From Desulfurobacterium pacificum (lineage in GTDB: Bacteria; Aquificota; Aquificia; Desulfurobacteriales; Desulfurobacteriaceae), in contig NZ_FXUB01000001.1 in NCBI RefSeq assembly GCF_900182835.1, positions 62,001-126,000 on the forward strand: a stretch of DNA of 64,000 bases, read 5' to 3'. This document shows positions 45,260 to 53,693 of this stretch, one piece after another. How positions within the stretch are numbered: the stretch's first letter is position 1; the number at the start of each line of letters is the position of its first letter. A model generated the notes under the pieces. It did not search any database. It was not told where the DNA came from and saw nothing but the letters and a program-made list of their open reading frames with translations. The position numbers were made by a program, and so were the translations under genes.

Positions 45260-46345
45260 ATGGGAAATAGGATAACTATACCTTTTGGTAGTCAGCACGT
45301 AGCTTTACCAGAACCGGTAAGGTTTGTTTTCCAGACCGAAAATGAAAGAATTATTGACGTTGATGTTGACGTAGGTTACGTCCATAGAGGAATTGAAAAA
45401 GCCTGTATGACGAAATTTAAATATCTTCAAGTAGGTTACGTGGTAGCTCGCGTTTGCGGTTTATGTGCTATTTCTCACACATTAGGTTACGTTACAGCTA
45501 TTGAAAGAATGATGGGAATAGAAGTTCCCCGTAAAGCGCTCTATTTAAGGCTTTTGGTTAGCGAACTTGATAGGGTTCATTCTCACCTTTTGGCTATGGG
45601 GCATACGGCAGAAGTAGCAGGTTATGAGAACCTGTTTATGCAGACGTTTAAGCACAGAGAACTTGTCATGGAACTTCAGGAACTTGTAACGGGGAACAGG
45701 ATACAGTTTGATTACGTTACTGTAGGTGGGGTGAACAGGGAGTTAACTGCTGAAGAAGAAAAAGTTTTAAGAGAGAAGTTAAAGTTACTTGAGGAGAAAT
45801 GTAGGTGGTTAAAGGACGTTTTTGAGAATGACTATACGGTAAAGTTTCGCTGGAAAGGAACGGGAGTAATTACGCCTGAAATGGCTAAAGAGTTGAACGT
45901 AGTTGGTCCTCCTGCAAGAGCTTCAAACCTTCCGACAGATGCAAGAGCTGAATACGATTACCTTCCATTTGAAGAAGTTGGTTACAGAATGGTAGTAAGG
46001 ACTGAAGGTGATATCTATGCCAGAACTCTTGTAAGAGCTGAAGAAACTCTTAACTCTATAGAGATGCTGTGGAACATTTTAGATGGTATGCCTGAGGGTG
46101 ATATTAAGGTTGACGTTAAAGGACTACCTGAAGGAGAAAGTATTGCAAGGATAGAAGCGCCAAGAGGAGAACTTTTCTACTACGTAAAAGCGAGTAAGAA
46201 GATAATTTTAGATAGATTGAGAATTAGAGTTCCGACCTTTGCCAATATTCCGGTTATGAAAGAGTTATTTATAGGTATGGATTATGCAGATGTTCCTGCA
46301 ACTGTTATAAGTTTTGACCCTTGTCTTTCCTGTACTGCAAGGTAA
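45260..46345 (+). CDS. echE: Ech-type [NiFe] hydrogenase large subunit, no C-terminal extension
   Basis: Catalytic subunit of a group 4 membrane hydrogenase, 361 residues. Both nickel motifs are present: RVCGLCAISH near residue 65 and SFDPCLSCTAR at the C-terminus. Because both pairs of Cys are intact, it is a real hydrogenase and not a NuoD of Complex I. The protein ends two residues after the last Cys, so there is no tail for an endopeptidase to remove. The same is reported for EchE and CooH. All four ligands here are ordinary Cys codons (TGT or TGC), unlike the Sec in the neighbouring hydA. Confidence 0.94.
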   Translation: MGNRITIPFGSQHVALPEPVRFVFQTENERIIDVDVDVGYVHRGIEKACMTKFKYLQVGYVVARVCGLCAISHTLGYVTAIERMMGIEVPRKALYLRLLVSELDRVHSHLLAMGHTAEVAGYENLFMQTFKHRELVMELQELVTGNRIQFDYVTVGGVNRELTAEEEKVLREKLKLLEEKCRWLKDVFENDYTVKFRWKGTGVITPEMAKELNVVGPPARASNLPTDARAEYDYLPFEEVGYRMVVRTEGDIYARTLVRAEETLNSIEMLWNILDGMPEGDIKVDVKGLPEGESIARIEAPRGELFYYVKASKKIILDRLRIRVPTFANIPVMKELFIGMDYADVPATVISFDPCLSCTAR

Positions 46346-46357
46346 GGAGGTGAAACC

Positions 46358-46762
46358 GTGAAAGATATGATTATTGAAACGATAAAGAACCTTTTTTCTA
46401 AGCCGGCTACCGTTAAATATCCTTTTGAACCCTCTCCTACGCCTCCTAACTATAGAGGGTTGATAGTTTATAAAGAGGAGCTGTGTATTTTCTGTACCAA
46501 GTGTGAATTAGTTTGTCCTCCGGGTGCTATAAGATTTACTTATGAGGAGGACGGTTCTAAAAAGTACCACTACAACCCTTATCTGTGTATATACTGCGGT
46601 GAGTGTGTAAGGGCTTGTCCGAAGCCAGGATGCCTTACCCAGGTTGAAGACGTTGCACCGCCAGCCACCAAGGAGACAAAGCCGAATTGGGACGCGGTTG
46701 AAGTGGAGGCAGAGGAAAGCAAGAAGAGATGGTTAGCTGCAAGGAAGAAGAAAAAGTCCTAA
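46358..46762 (+). CDS. echF: Ech-type hydrogenase ferredoxin-like subunit (NuoI family)
   Basis: A 134-residue polyferredoxin with two [4Fe-4S] motifs, CIFCTKCELVCP and CIYCGECVRACPKPGC. It should pass electrons between soluble ferredoxin and echC. The C-terminal 35 residues are charged (EESKKRWLAARKKKKS). GTG 46358 is preceded by GGAGGTGA. Last gene of the operon; its 3' end overlaps a convergent small gene by 30 bases. Confidence 0.92.
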   Translation: MKDMIIETIKNLFSKPATVKYPFEPSPTPPNYRGLIVYKEELCIFCTKCELVCPPGAIRFTYEEDGSKKYHYNPYLCIYCGECVRACPKPGCLTQVEDVAPPATKETKPNWDAVEVEAEESKKRWLAARKKKKS

Positions 46763-47041
46763 CAGGGCGCTTTTAGGGAAGAAGTTTTTTAAGAGTAGAG
46801 AGTTATCGTTTAAAAGGCGTCTAATTTCGGTTAGTAGTTCAAGTATTTGTGTGTTTGTGGGAGAGAGAGGGGGGATTTTTCTTATCTCTTCTAATAGAAA
46901 CCTTTTTTGACTTTGTATGTTCTTAAACTCCCTTATATCAACAGGAGAAAGTTTTTCTTTCCTATTTTTGCTTTTAATGAAGCTTTTGATAATCTTTTGT
47001 TCAGATATTAGCAATGCTTTTAAATTTTCTAATAGTTTCAT
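46733..47041 (-). CDS. Small helical protein, FlgN-like in size and pattern
   Basis: A 102-residue protein with no sure family. It is predicted to be almost all helical (LLENLKALLISEQKIIKSFIKS, then LLEEIRKIPPLSP, then ILELLTEIRRLLNDNSLLL). That pattern and length resemble FlgN-type flagellar chaperones, but no flagellar gene is near and the match is loose. ATG 47041 has GGAGAAAAA before it, better than an in-frame start at 47080. The 3' end runs 30 bases into the convergent echF gene. A GGGGATTTT element lies at 46871-46879. Confidence 0.5.
   Translation of the reverse strand: MKLLENLKALLISEQKIIKSFIKSKNRKEKLSPVDIREFKNIQSQKRFLLEEIRKIPPLSPTNTQILELLTEIRRLLNDNSLLLKNFFPKSALLGLFLLPCS
46871..46879 (+). 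repeat. GGGGATTTT element in the small helical gene
   Basis: Six G, antisense to the gene, encoding RKIPPL. The flank GAGAGAG is purine-rich, as at several other copies. Confidence 0.6.
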
Positions 47042-47218
47042 TAGTTTTTCTCCTTTCACAATCTCCCCCCAGATTTCCATCTACTATTTAATATAGGAAA
47101 AATTTTTTATTCTGCATGAAACTCGTAATCTGGTTTTAATAATTTTAAAAAGCATCTTAAATTCATGTTAAAATTAACACCGTTTTCTTTTCGTAAAATA
47201 TTTTAGAGGAGGTAAGAG

Positions 47219-48160
47219 TTGGATAGAAAAAAAATAACAATTGTAGGTGCGGGTAATATAGGAGCAACGTTAGCTTTACTTTTGGCAAGAAGAGAAACTG
47301 CAGACATTACTCTTATAGACATTAACGAAGGGGTTGCTAAAGGAAAAGCTCTTGATATCATGGAAGCTTCTCCTATTCTTGGCTTTAACGCAAGAGTTAC
47401 AGGAACAGGTGATTATGCAGATACGGCAAATTCTGATGTCGTTGTTATTACTGCGGGCTTTCCAAGAAAGCCAGGAATGAGCAGAGATGACCTTCTGTTT
47501 AAGAACTTTGAAGTTGTTAAAGAAGTATCTGAACAGATAAAAAGATATTCACCTGATGCCTTCGTTATAGTTGTTACAAATCCGCTTGATGCTATGACTT
47601 ATACAGCTTTGAAAGTTACAGGTTTCCCCAAAGAGAAAGTTATAGGTATGGCAGGAGTTTTAGATTCAGCGAGGTTTGCTTACTTTATTTCTGAAAAAAC
47701 AGGAATATCTGTTGAAAATATAAAAGCTTTTGTAATAGGCGGTCACGGCGACGATATGGTTCCTCTTAAAAAGTACACAACGATAAGTGGTATTCCTGTT
47801 ACGAAGTTTCTTTCGGAAGAAGAACTTAACAAGTTAATAGAGAGAACACGTTTTGGTGGTGGAGAAATTGTTCAGCTTCTTAAAACGGGTAGTGCATTTT
47901 ATGCACCAGCAGCTTCCATTTTAGAAATGGTTATAGCTATTCTCTGGAATAAAAGAAAAATCCTCTCCGCCAGCGTCTACCTTGATGGAGAAGTAGGAGA
48001 GTACTATAAAGCTTCGGGACTTTGTGTTGGCGTTCCTATCGTTTTAGGTAAAAATGGAGTTGAGAAAGTTATAAAACTTGAACTTGACGATGAAGAGTGG
48101 AAACAGTGGGAAAAATCGGTAGCTTCTGTTAAGAAGTTGGTAGAAAAACTTCCCGTTTAA
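47219..48160 (+). CDS. mdh: Malate dehydrogenase (LDH-like type)
   Basis: Interconverts malate and oxaloacetate; in an autotroph it would run in the reductive TCA direction. The 313-residue protein has VGAGNIGATLALLLA, the NAD-specific Asp in ITLIDINEG, then the catalytic loop SRDDLLFKN, VTNPLDAMTY, and active-site His in IGGHGDDMVPL. The Arg in GFPRKPGMSRDDL specifies malate over lactate. TTG 47219 follows GAGGAGG. The fumarase subunit gene is 15 bases downstream. Confidence 0.95.
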   Translation: MDRKKITIVGAGNIGATLALLLARRETADITLIDINEGVAKGKALDIMEASPILGFNARVTGTGDYADTANSDVVVITAGFPRKPGMSRDDLLFKNFEVVKEVSEQIKRYSPDAFVIVVTNPLDAMTYTALKVTGFPKEKVIGMAGVLDSARFAYFISEKTGISVENIKAFVIGGHGDDMVPLKKYTTISGIPVTKFLSEEELNKLIERTRFGGGEIVQLLKTGSAFYAPAASILEMVIAILWNKRKILSASVYLDGEVGEYYKASGLCVGVPIVLGKNGVEKVIKLELDDEEWKQWEKSVASVKKLVEKLPV

Positions 48161-48175
48161 TAAGGAGTTGATGTG

Positions 48176-49021
48176 ATGAGAGAGATTCATGTAGATGAAA
48201 TAAGAAAAGCCGTTAAAAAGCTATGTATGGATGCAAACTACTACCTACCCGAAGACGTTTTGTCAGCGTTTGAAGAAGGTAAAAGAAAAGAGGAATCAGA
48301 AACGGGAAAAAACGTTTTTGATATTTTAAAGGAAAATGCATCTATTGCTGCCACAGAGCAGATACCTTACTGTCAGGATACCGGTTTTGCCGTTCTATTC
48401 GTTGAAATAGGTCAAGATGTCAGATTTGTTGGTGGCAGTCTTGAGGATGCAATCAATCAAGGAGTGGCGGAAGGCTACACTGAAGGTTATCTGAGAAAAT
48501 CCATCGTTTCTGACCCACTGTTTGACAGAAAAAATACTGGAAATAACACACCTGCTGTGGTTCATTATTCAATCGTTCCGGGAGATAAAGTAAGAATAAC
48601 CATGGCTGCTAAAGGCGGCGGAAGTGAAAATATGAGCAGGCTTGCCATGCTCAAACCAGCTGATGGAGTTGAAGGAGTTAAAAAATTTGTTCTTGAAACG
48701 GTTAGCAAAGCAGGACCAAACCCATGTCCGCCTATTATTGTAGGAGTAGGTATCGGTGGAACTTTTGAAAAGGTGGCTTTTTTAGCCAAAAAGGCTCTGT
48801 TGAGACCTATAGGTGATAGAAACAAAGACCCAAGGTACGCCGAGCTTGAACTTGAACTGCTTGATGAAATTAACAAATTAGGAATAGGTCCTGCCGGATT
48901 TGGCGGTAGAGTTACGGCTTTAGACGTAAAAATTGAGTGGTATCCGTGTCATATAGCTTCTCTGCCTGTTGCAGTTAATATTCAGTGTCACGCTTCAAGG
49001 CACAAAGAGATAGAAATTTAG
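48176..49021 (+). CDS. Class I fumarate hydratase, alpha subunit
   Basis: A 281-residue iron-sulfur hydro-lyase subunit converting fumarate and malate. It contains EQIPYCQDTGFAVLFVEIGQ, KGGGSENMSRLAMLKPADG, GPNPCPPIIVGVGIGG and GPAGFGGRVTALDVKIEWYPCHIASLPVAVN. The Cys residues in CQDTG, NPCPP and YPCH are the cluster ligands. It pairs with mdh for adjacent steps of the TCA path. The beta subunit is not next to it or elsewhere in the window, which is unusual. ATG 48176 follows AGGAG. A tartrate dehydratase role is possible but less likely next to mdh. Confidence 0.92.
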   Translation: MREIHVDEIRKAVKKLCMDANYYLPEDVLSAFEEGKRKEESETGKNVFDILKENASIAATEQIPYCQDTGFAVLFVEIGQDVRFVGGSLEDAINQGVAEGYTEGYLRKSIVSDPLFDRKNTGNNTPAVVHYSIVPGDKVRITMAAKGGGSENMSRLAMLKPADGVEGVKKFVLETVSKAGPNPCPPIIVGVGIGGTFEKVAFLAKKALLRPIGDRNKDPRYAELELELLDEINKLGIGPAGFGGRVTALDVKIEWYPCHIASLPVAVNIQCHASRHKEIEI

Positions 49022-49032
49022 GGGGCGTGTTA

Positions 49033-49965
49033 ATGAAGGTTGCTTTCATTTTTCCAGGACAGGGTTCTCAATATCCCGGTATGGGAAAGGAGCTTTACGA
49101 CGCTTTCCCTGTGGCTAAAGAAGTTTTTGAGGAAGCTTCCGAAGGTGTAGGTATTGATATTGCAAAACTATGCTTTGAAGCTTCTGAAAGTGAACTTACG
49201 CTGACCTATAACGCTCAGCCTGCAATTTTTACTGTCAGCATGGCTGCTTTAAAGGTATTGCAATCAGAAGGTTTAAGCGTTCAACCTGTTGTTGTTGCAG
49301 GGCATTCTTTGGGAGAGTTTTCTGCTGCTGGCTCGGCGGGAGTTTTTAGCGTTAAAGATGGTGCTTTTCTGGTAAGGAAGAGAGGAGAATTTATGCAAGA
49401 GGCTGTTCCAGCTGGTGTTGGCGGGATGACAGCGGTTATTGGACTTCCTGCTGAAGAGGTGGAGAGAATTCTTAAAAATGTAAAAAGTGGGTTTGTACAG
49501 GTGGCAAACTATAACAGCCCCGAACAAACGGTTATTTCAGGTGAATTGAAAGCTCTTGAAGAGGCAGAAGCTCTTTTAAAAGAGGCAGGTGCTAAAAGAG
49601 TAGTGAGACTTCCTGTTTCTGCACCGTTTCATTCTGAACTTATGAAACCTGCTGCTGAAAGGTTGAAAGAATTGATGGATAGTATGTCGTTTTCTGAAGC
49701 AAAAGTTCCTGTTCTTAACAATGTGGATGTTGCGCTGATAACGGAACCTGAAGAAATTAAAGATTCTTTCTACAGGCAGGTGTTTTCTTCTGTCAGATGG
49801 GTTGAAGACGTGCAAAAGATGAAGGAAATGGGCGTTGAGTTGCTTTTAGAGATAGGACCTAAAAACGTTTTAAAAGGACTTGTCAGGAGAATAGATAAAA
49901 GTTTAAAAGTTTTGAACGTTGAAAAACCGTCAGATGTAGAGAAGGTTTTGAAGGAACTTCAATGA
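49033..49965 (+). CDS. fabD: Malonyl-CoA:ACP transacylase
   Basis: Loads malonyl groups onto acyl carrier protein for fatty acid synthesis. The 310-residue protein starts FIFPGQGSQYPGMGKEL and has the active-site GHSLGEFSA, a substrate Arg in VRKRGEFMQEA and catalytic His in PVSAPFHSELM. I use ATG 49033, which avoids 16 unrelated upstream residues overlapping the fumarase gene. The end overlaps nrdJ by four bases. Confidence 0.95.
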   Translation: MKVAFIFPGQGSQYPGMGKELYDAFPVAKEVFEEASEGVGIDIAKLCFEASESELTLTYNAQPAIFTVSMAALKVLQSEGLSVQPVVVAGHSLGEFSAAGSAGVFSVKDGAFLVRKRGEFMQEAVPAGVGGMTAVIGLPAEEVERILKNVKSGFVQVANYNSPEQTVISGELKALEEAEALLKEAGAKRVVRLPVSAPFHSELMKPAAERLKELMDSMSFSEAKVPVLNNVDVALITEPEEIKDSFYRQVFSSVRWVEDVQKMKEMGVELLLEIGPKNVLKGLVRRIDKSLKVLNVEKPSDVEKVLKELQ

Positions 49966-51647
49966 ACCTTAGTAGCTCGGCTCTTGAGATTTTGAAGGCT
50001 CGCTATCTGAGACCTAACGAAACGCCAGAGGATATGTTTCGCCGGGTTGCTAAGGCTGTTTCTTTAGCTGAACTATATTACAGTTCTCCTTCTATTGCTG
50101 AAGAGTGGGAAGAAAAGTTTTACAAAGTAATGGTTAACCTTGAGTTTCTTCCCAACTCTCCTACTCTTATGAACGCTGGAACGGAGTTGGGCCAGTTAGC
50201 TGCTTGTTTCGTTCTTCCTGTTGAAGACTCAATAGAGGGGATTTTTGATACCGTTTCTTTGATGGCTAAAATTCAGAAAACTGGTGGTGGAACGGGTTTC
50301 TCTTTTTCCAATTTAAGACCTAAAGGGGATAAAGTTAAAAGCACTAACGGTGTTGCTTCTGGTCCTGTTTCTTTTATGAGAGTGTTTGATTGCGTTACCG
50401 ATTCAATTAAACAGGGTGGTAAACGGCGCGGTGCAAACATGGGGGTTCTTTCTGTTTACCATCCCGATATTGAAGAGTTTATAACCTGTAAGAGAGATAA
50501 GAGGAGTTTTTTAAACTTCAATATCTCTGTAGCCTGTTCAGATGAATTTTTTGAAAAAGTGGAAAGAGATGAAAATTTAGACTTGATTAACCCGCGCGAC
50601 GGGAAAGTATGGAGAAAGGTAAAGGCTAAAGATTTGTTAAGGTTAATTGCGGAAAGTGCCTGGGATTGCGGCGACCCTGGTATTCTCTACATTGATGAAA
50701 TCAACAGGCATAACCCTACCCCTTCTTTGGGGAGGATAGAGGCGACAAACCCCTGTGGTGAAGTTCCGTTGCTTCCTTACGAGGAATGCAACTTGGGTTC
50801 TATAAATTTAAGCAGAGTAATTAAAGATGGTAAGGTTGATTGGGAAAAGCTTTCATACCTTGTAGAAGTTGGGATAAGGTTTTTGGATAACGTTATAGAT
50901 GTGAACGTCTATCCTGACTGGCGCATTGAGAAAATGGCAAAAGGTAACAGGAAAATCGGGCTTGGCATTATGGGGTGGGCTGAATTTTTAATCAGATTGG
51001 GAATTCCTTACGATTCTGAAAGAGCTCTTTTAATGGCAGAAAAGGTAATGTCTTTTATAAATAAGAAAGCGTTTGAGACTTCCGTTAAACTTGCCCGTGA
51101 GAGGGGAAGTTTTCCGAACGTGGATAAAAGTATTTACAGGGGGAAGCCGATAAGAAATGCTACGAGGACGAGTATAGCTCCAACCGGAACTATAAGCATG
51201 ATTGCTGGAACTACTCCGAGTATAGAGCCTCTCTTTGCTGTTGCTTACGAGAAGAAAGTTCTGGACAACAAAAAGGTTGTTTACGTAGAACCACTCTTTA
51301 TGGAGTATGCTAAAAATTTATCTGAAGCTGAAATTGAGAAGATTTTAGAAGAGGGAACGGTTAAAAATATAGATAATTTGCCGGAAGAGGTCAGAAGGAT
51401 TTTCGTTACAGCCTTAGAAATACCTCCTGAATGGCATATTAAGATGCAGGCTGCTTTTCAGAAATATGTGGACAACGCCGTTTCCAAAACGATAAATTTG
51501 CCAGAGGATATAACGGTGGAAGAGATAGAAAAGATATTTATTATGGGTTTTAAGGAGAAGTTAAAAGGGATAACCGTTTTTAGACAGGGTTCTAAGCAGG
51601 GAGTTATAGAGTTTGGTGTAAAGAAAAAAGTCAAATGTTACTGCTGA
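49962..51647 (+). CDS. nrdJ: Class II (cobalamin-dependent) ribonucleotide reductase
   Basis: Makes deoxyribonucleotides without oxygen, fitting an anaerobe. The 561-residue protein has PNSPTLMNAGTELGQLAACFVLPVEDS, the GGTGFSFSNLRPKGD loop, the radical-site NPCGEVPLLPYEECNLGSINLSR and PTGTISMIAGTTPSIEP. The family resembles NrdJ_Z proteins. The C-terminus is short: the protein ends VKCYC, where many relatives have a longer Cys-rich zinc-ribbon tail. The CxC could still serve as the redox-shuttle pair. The start overlaps fabD; the stop sits in the ribosome site of the next gene. Confidence 0.93.
   Translation: MNLSSSALEILKARYLRPNETPEDMFRRVAKAVSLAELYYSSPSIAEEWEEKFYKVMVNLEFLPNSPTLMNAGTELGQLAACFVLPVEDSIEGIFDTVSLMAKIQKTGGGTGFSFSNLRPKGDKVKSTNGVASGPVSFMRVFDCVTDSIKQGGKRRGANMGVLSVYHPDIEEFITCKRDKRSFLNFNISVACSDEFFEKVERDENLDLINPRDGKVWRKVKAKDLLRLIAESAWDCGDPGILYIDEINRHNPTPSLGRIEATNPCGEVPLLPYEECNLGSINLSRVIKDGKVDWEKLSYLVEVGIRFLDNVIDVNVYPDWRIEKMAKGNRKIGLGIMGWAEFLIRLGIPYDSERALLMAEKVMSFINKKAFETSVKLARERGSFPNVDKSIYRGKPIRNATRTSIAPTGTISMIAGTTPSIEPLFAVAYEKKVLDNKKVVYVEPLFMEYAKNLSEAEIEKILEEGTVKNIDNLPEEVRRIFVTALEIPPEWHIKMQAAFQKYVDNAVSKTINLPEDITVEEIEKIFIMGFKEKLKGITVFRQGSKQGVIEFGVKKKVKCYC
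50237..50245 (+). repeat. GGGGATTTT element in nrdJ
   Basis: Sense orientation in EGIFD codons, the third of the three possible reading frames. Confidence 0.6.
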
Positions 51648-51657
51648 GGAGGTAGTT

Positions 51658-53304
51658 TTGAAGAGATTTTTCTTCCTGCTATCTGTTCTGGTATCTTTTC
51701 TTTTTGTTTCTTGTGGCGGTGGTGGAAACAGTTCTTACGTTTATTCCGGAAGTTTTTTAGCCAGTTACGTTAAAGGTTTGAAGGTATGCGTTGAAGGAGG
51801 AGGATGCACATATACAGATAGTTCTGGTTATTTCGTTTTGGACGTACCTTTTAGTGGAGCACGTGTGAGTTTTTATAAAGATAATGTTCTTATAGGGACT
51901 TATATACCTAAAACTTCATCTTTTGTTGTGACGCCGTTTTTATTAACTTCAAATTCAACTGTTGGTAGTGCTCTGGCAAAAATAATTCACGGTATGGTAG
52001 GTGACGTGAATGGGACTTCGCAAATTGTTGATTTGTCTAAAGTGAGGATAGTTAATTCTACATCTACAAATTTAGTGAAAACTTTAGAGGAAAATAAAAC
52101 TGTTGTTCTTGATGTGGATTTTAATGGAACTTTAATGTCTATTAATGCTACTTCCGATAATGTTACTCTGTGTGTTAGTGGTAACTGTTCTGAAGTTAAT
52201 TATAGAGATTGGCTGGTTCTGATTTATATGGATGGAGACAATAGTTTAAGTAGTGAAACTGGTGCAGATTTAACCGAACTGGCGGACGTGGTTTATTCTC
52301 CGCAGGTGAAAGTTGTTGTTCTTAAAGACACTTATGGTGTGACGGGTGGAACGATTTATGATTATAACTATACGACAGCTTCTTTTGATGAAATTCCTGT
52401 ATCTGAACCTGATATGGGAAATTCCTCTACGCTTGTTAATTTTGTAGAGAGTTATGCAGTTAAATATCCGGCTTCTAATATCGCTTTAATCATGTGGGAC
52501 CATGGAGATGGATGGAGGAGTATTAATTATGATGCCAATTATAGGGTAGCAGCTATAGATGAGACAAGTAATGACTATCTATTTATGCACGAATTAAGGG
52601 AAGCTTTACAGAAGCTGGAAAGTGATGGTATAAAGGTTAACCTGATAGGATTTGACGAATGTTTGATGGGGAGCTTAGAAGTTTTTTATGACATTAAGGA
52701 TTATACTGATGTTATTGTAGCTTCGGAGGTTACGGAACCTTTTGATGGCTGGAATTATTCTTACGTTATGGAGGCTATAAATAATAATCCTTCTTTAGAT
52801 GCTTATGGTTTTGGAAAAGCAATTGTTGATGCTTATAAAAAAGCTTACTCTTCAGGAACAGATACTTACACTATGATTGCTGTTAAAAGTTCTGATGTAG
52901 ATGCTTTAGTAAAGGACATTAATGAGTTTGTAGATTTATTGAATAACACTACTTATGACTGTTTTTATAGTGCGCGTCAAAGCCAGACAACAATATCTGA
53001 TAGTTTGGGAGCTATAGATTTAGGTAATTTTGCATACGAACTTGGTAAATGTTTGTCCAATACTTATGTTTCCGATATTATCAATAGAATTAACTCTTTC
53101 TATAAGTACGTTTCAGATTCCAGTGTATCTGGTATTTCAATATTTTTCCCTAATTCGGATGAGGTTGCCGAATATGACTATTACTTTGCGAATGTTACTA
53201 ATCCTGTAGAGATTGCTGTTGGTGATGCGGTAGATGCAAATTACTATAACCCGTTTACAGAAACTACGTGGGATGACTTTTTGAAAAAATATTTTGGTTA
53301 TTAA
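51658..53304 (+). CDS. Clostripain-like (C11) cysteine peptidase lipoprotein
   Basis: A 548-residue predicted lipoprotein with lipobox LFVSC (Cys about residue 19) followed by GGGGNSS. Residues 40-170 form a Ser/Thr-rich linker or carboxypeptidase-like domain (GGGCTYTDSSGYFVLDV). The C11 peptidase domain follows: WLVLIYMDGDNSLS, then the His in IALIMWDHGDGWRS and the catalytic Cys in LIGFDECLMGSLEV. Secreted clostripain relatives cleave after Arg or Lys. Its target and purpose in an autotroph are unclear. TTG 51658 follows GGAGG. The next gene is also a lipoprotein, 11 bases away. Confidence 0.88.
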   Translation: MKRFFFLLSVLVSFLFVSCGGGGNSSYVYSGSFLASYVKGLKVCVEGGGCTYTDSSGYFVLDVPFSGARVSFYKDNVLIGTYIPKTSSFVVTPFLLTSNSTVGSALAKIIHGMVGDVNGTSQIVDLSKVRIVNSTSTNLVKTLEENKTVVLDVDFNGTLMSINATSDNVTLCVSGNCSEVNYRDWLVLIYMDGDNSLSSETGADLTELADVVYSPQVKVVVLKDTYGVTGGTIYDYNYTTASFDEIPVSEPDMGNSSTLVNFVESYAVKYPASNIALIMWDHGDGWRSINYDANYRVAAIDETSNDYLFMHELREALQKLESDGIKVNLIGFDECLMGSLEVFYDIKDYTDVIVASEVTEPFDGWNYSYVMEAINNNPSLDAYGFGKAIVDAYKKAYSSGTDTYTMIAVKSSDVDALVKDINEFVDLLNNTTYDCFYSARQSQTTISDSLGAIDLGNFAYELGKCLSNTYVSDIINRINSFYKYVSDSSVSGISIFFPNSDEVAEYDYYFANVTNPVEIAVGDAVDANYYNPFTETTWDDFLKKYFGY

Positions 53305-53315
53305 GGAGTATTAGG

Positions 53316-53693
53316 GTGAAAAGATTTCTATCTCTTTCATTTTTAGCGATTTTTTCTTTTTCCTGTGCTGCTCCTACTGTTAATGGAGGAATAAACCTTA
53401 GATATGAACAGGTTGGGGAAATTTTAAAGCACTGCGACGATTTAGAAGGTAAAAAAGTTTCCGTTAGAGCTGTTTACGAAGGCTGGCATTGTATAGAGGA
53501 GTGTGTTCATCCTGGTTTAACAAGGTCAGATACTTGCGTTATGGATTCTTCAGGTTGTATTTATTTGAAGGGTACGGGAGGACTTGACCCTATTATGGAT
53601 AGGGGAAAGGAAGTTTTTTTTCGTGCTGTTGTAAGGAAAACGCCTAAAGGGATTTGTTATCTGGAGGTTCAGTCTATAGATGAAATTAGATGA
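53316..53693 (+). CDS. Cys-rich lipoprotein with OB-like fold
   Basis: A 125-residue predicted lipoprotein (lipobox FSFSC, Cys about residue 17). The mature part looks like a small five-stranded barrel: KVSVRAVYEGWHC, CIYLKGTGG, EVFFRAVVRKTPKGICYLEVQSI. It carries seven Cys besides the lipid Cys, with a CIEEC pair and CVMDSSGC close together, so disulfides or metal binding are likely. I do not recognise the family. It lies between the C11 lipoprotein and thiL, overlapping thiL by 14 bases. GTG 53316 with AAGGAG seven bases upstream. Confidence 0.75.
   Translation: MKRFLSLSFLAIFSFSCAAPTVNGGINLRYEQVGEILKHCDDLEGKKVSVRAVYEGWHCIEECVHPGLTRSDTCVMDSSGCIYLKGTGGLDPIMDRGKEVFFRAVVRKTPKGICYLEVQSIDEIR

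Noticed and set aside
46310-46345. Sec in the Ech large subunit
   Set aside because: All four nickel-ligand codons are TGT or TGC; the protein ends with TAA.
51641-51660. TGA at the end of nrdJ as another Sec codon (KCYC-U)
   Set aside because: The TGA lies inside the GGAGG ribosome site of the next gene, the codons after it match no NrdJ tail, and no hairpin follows at SECIS distance.
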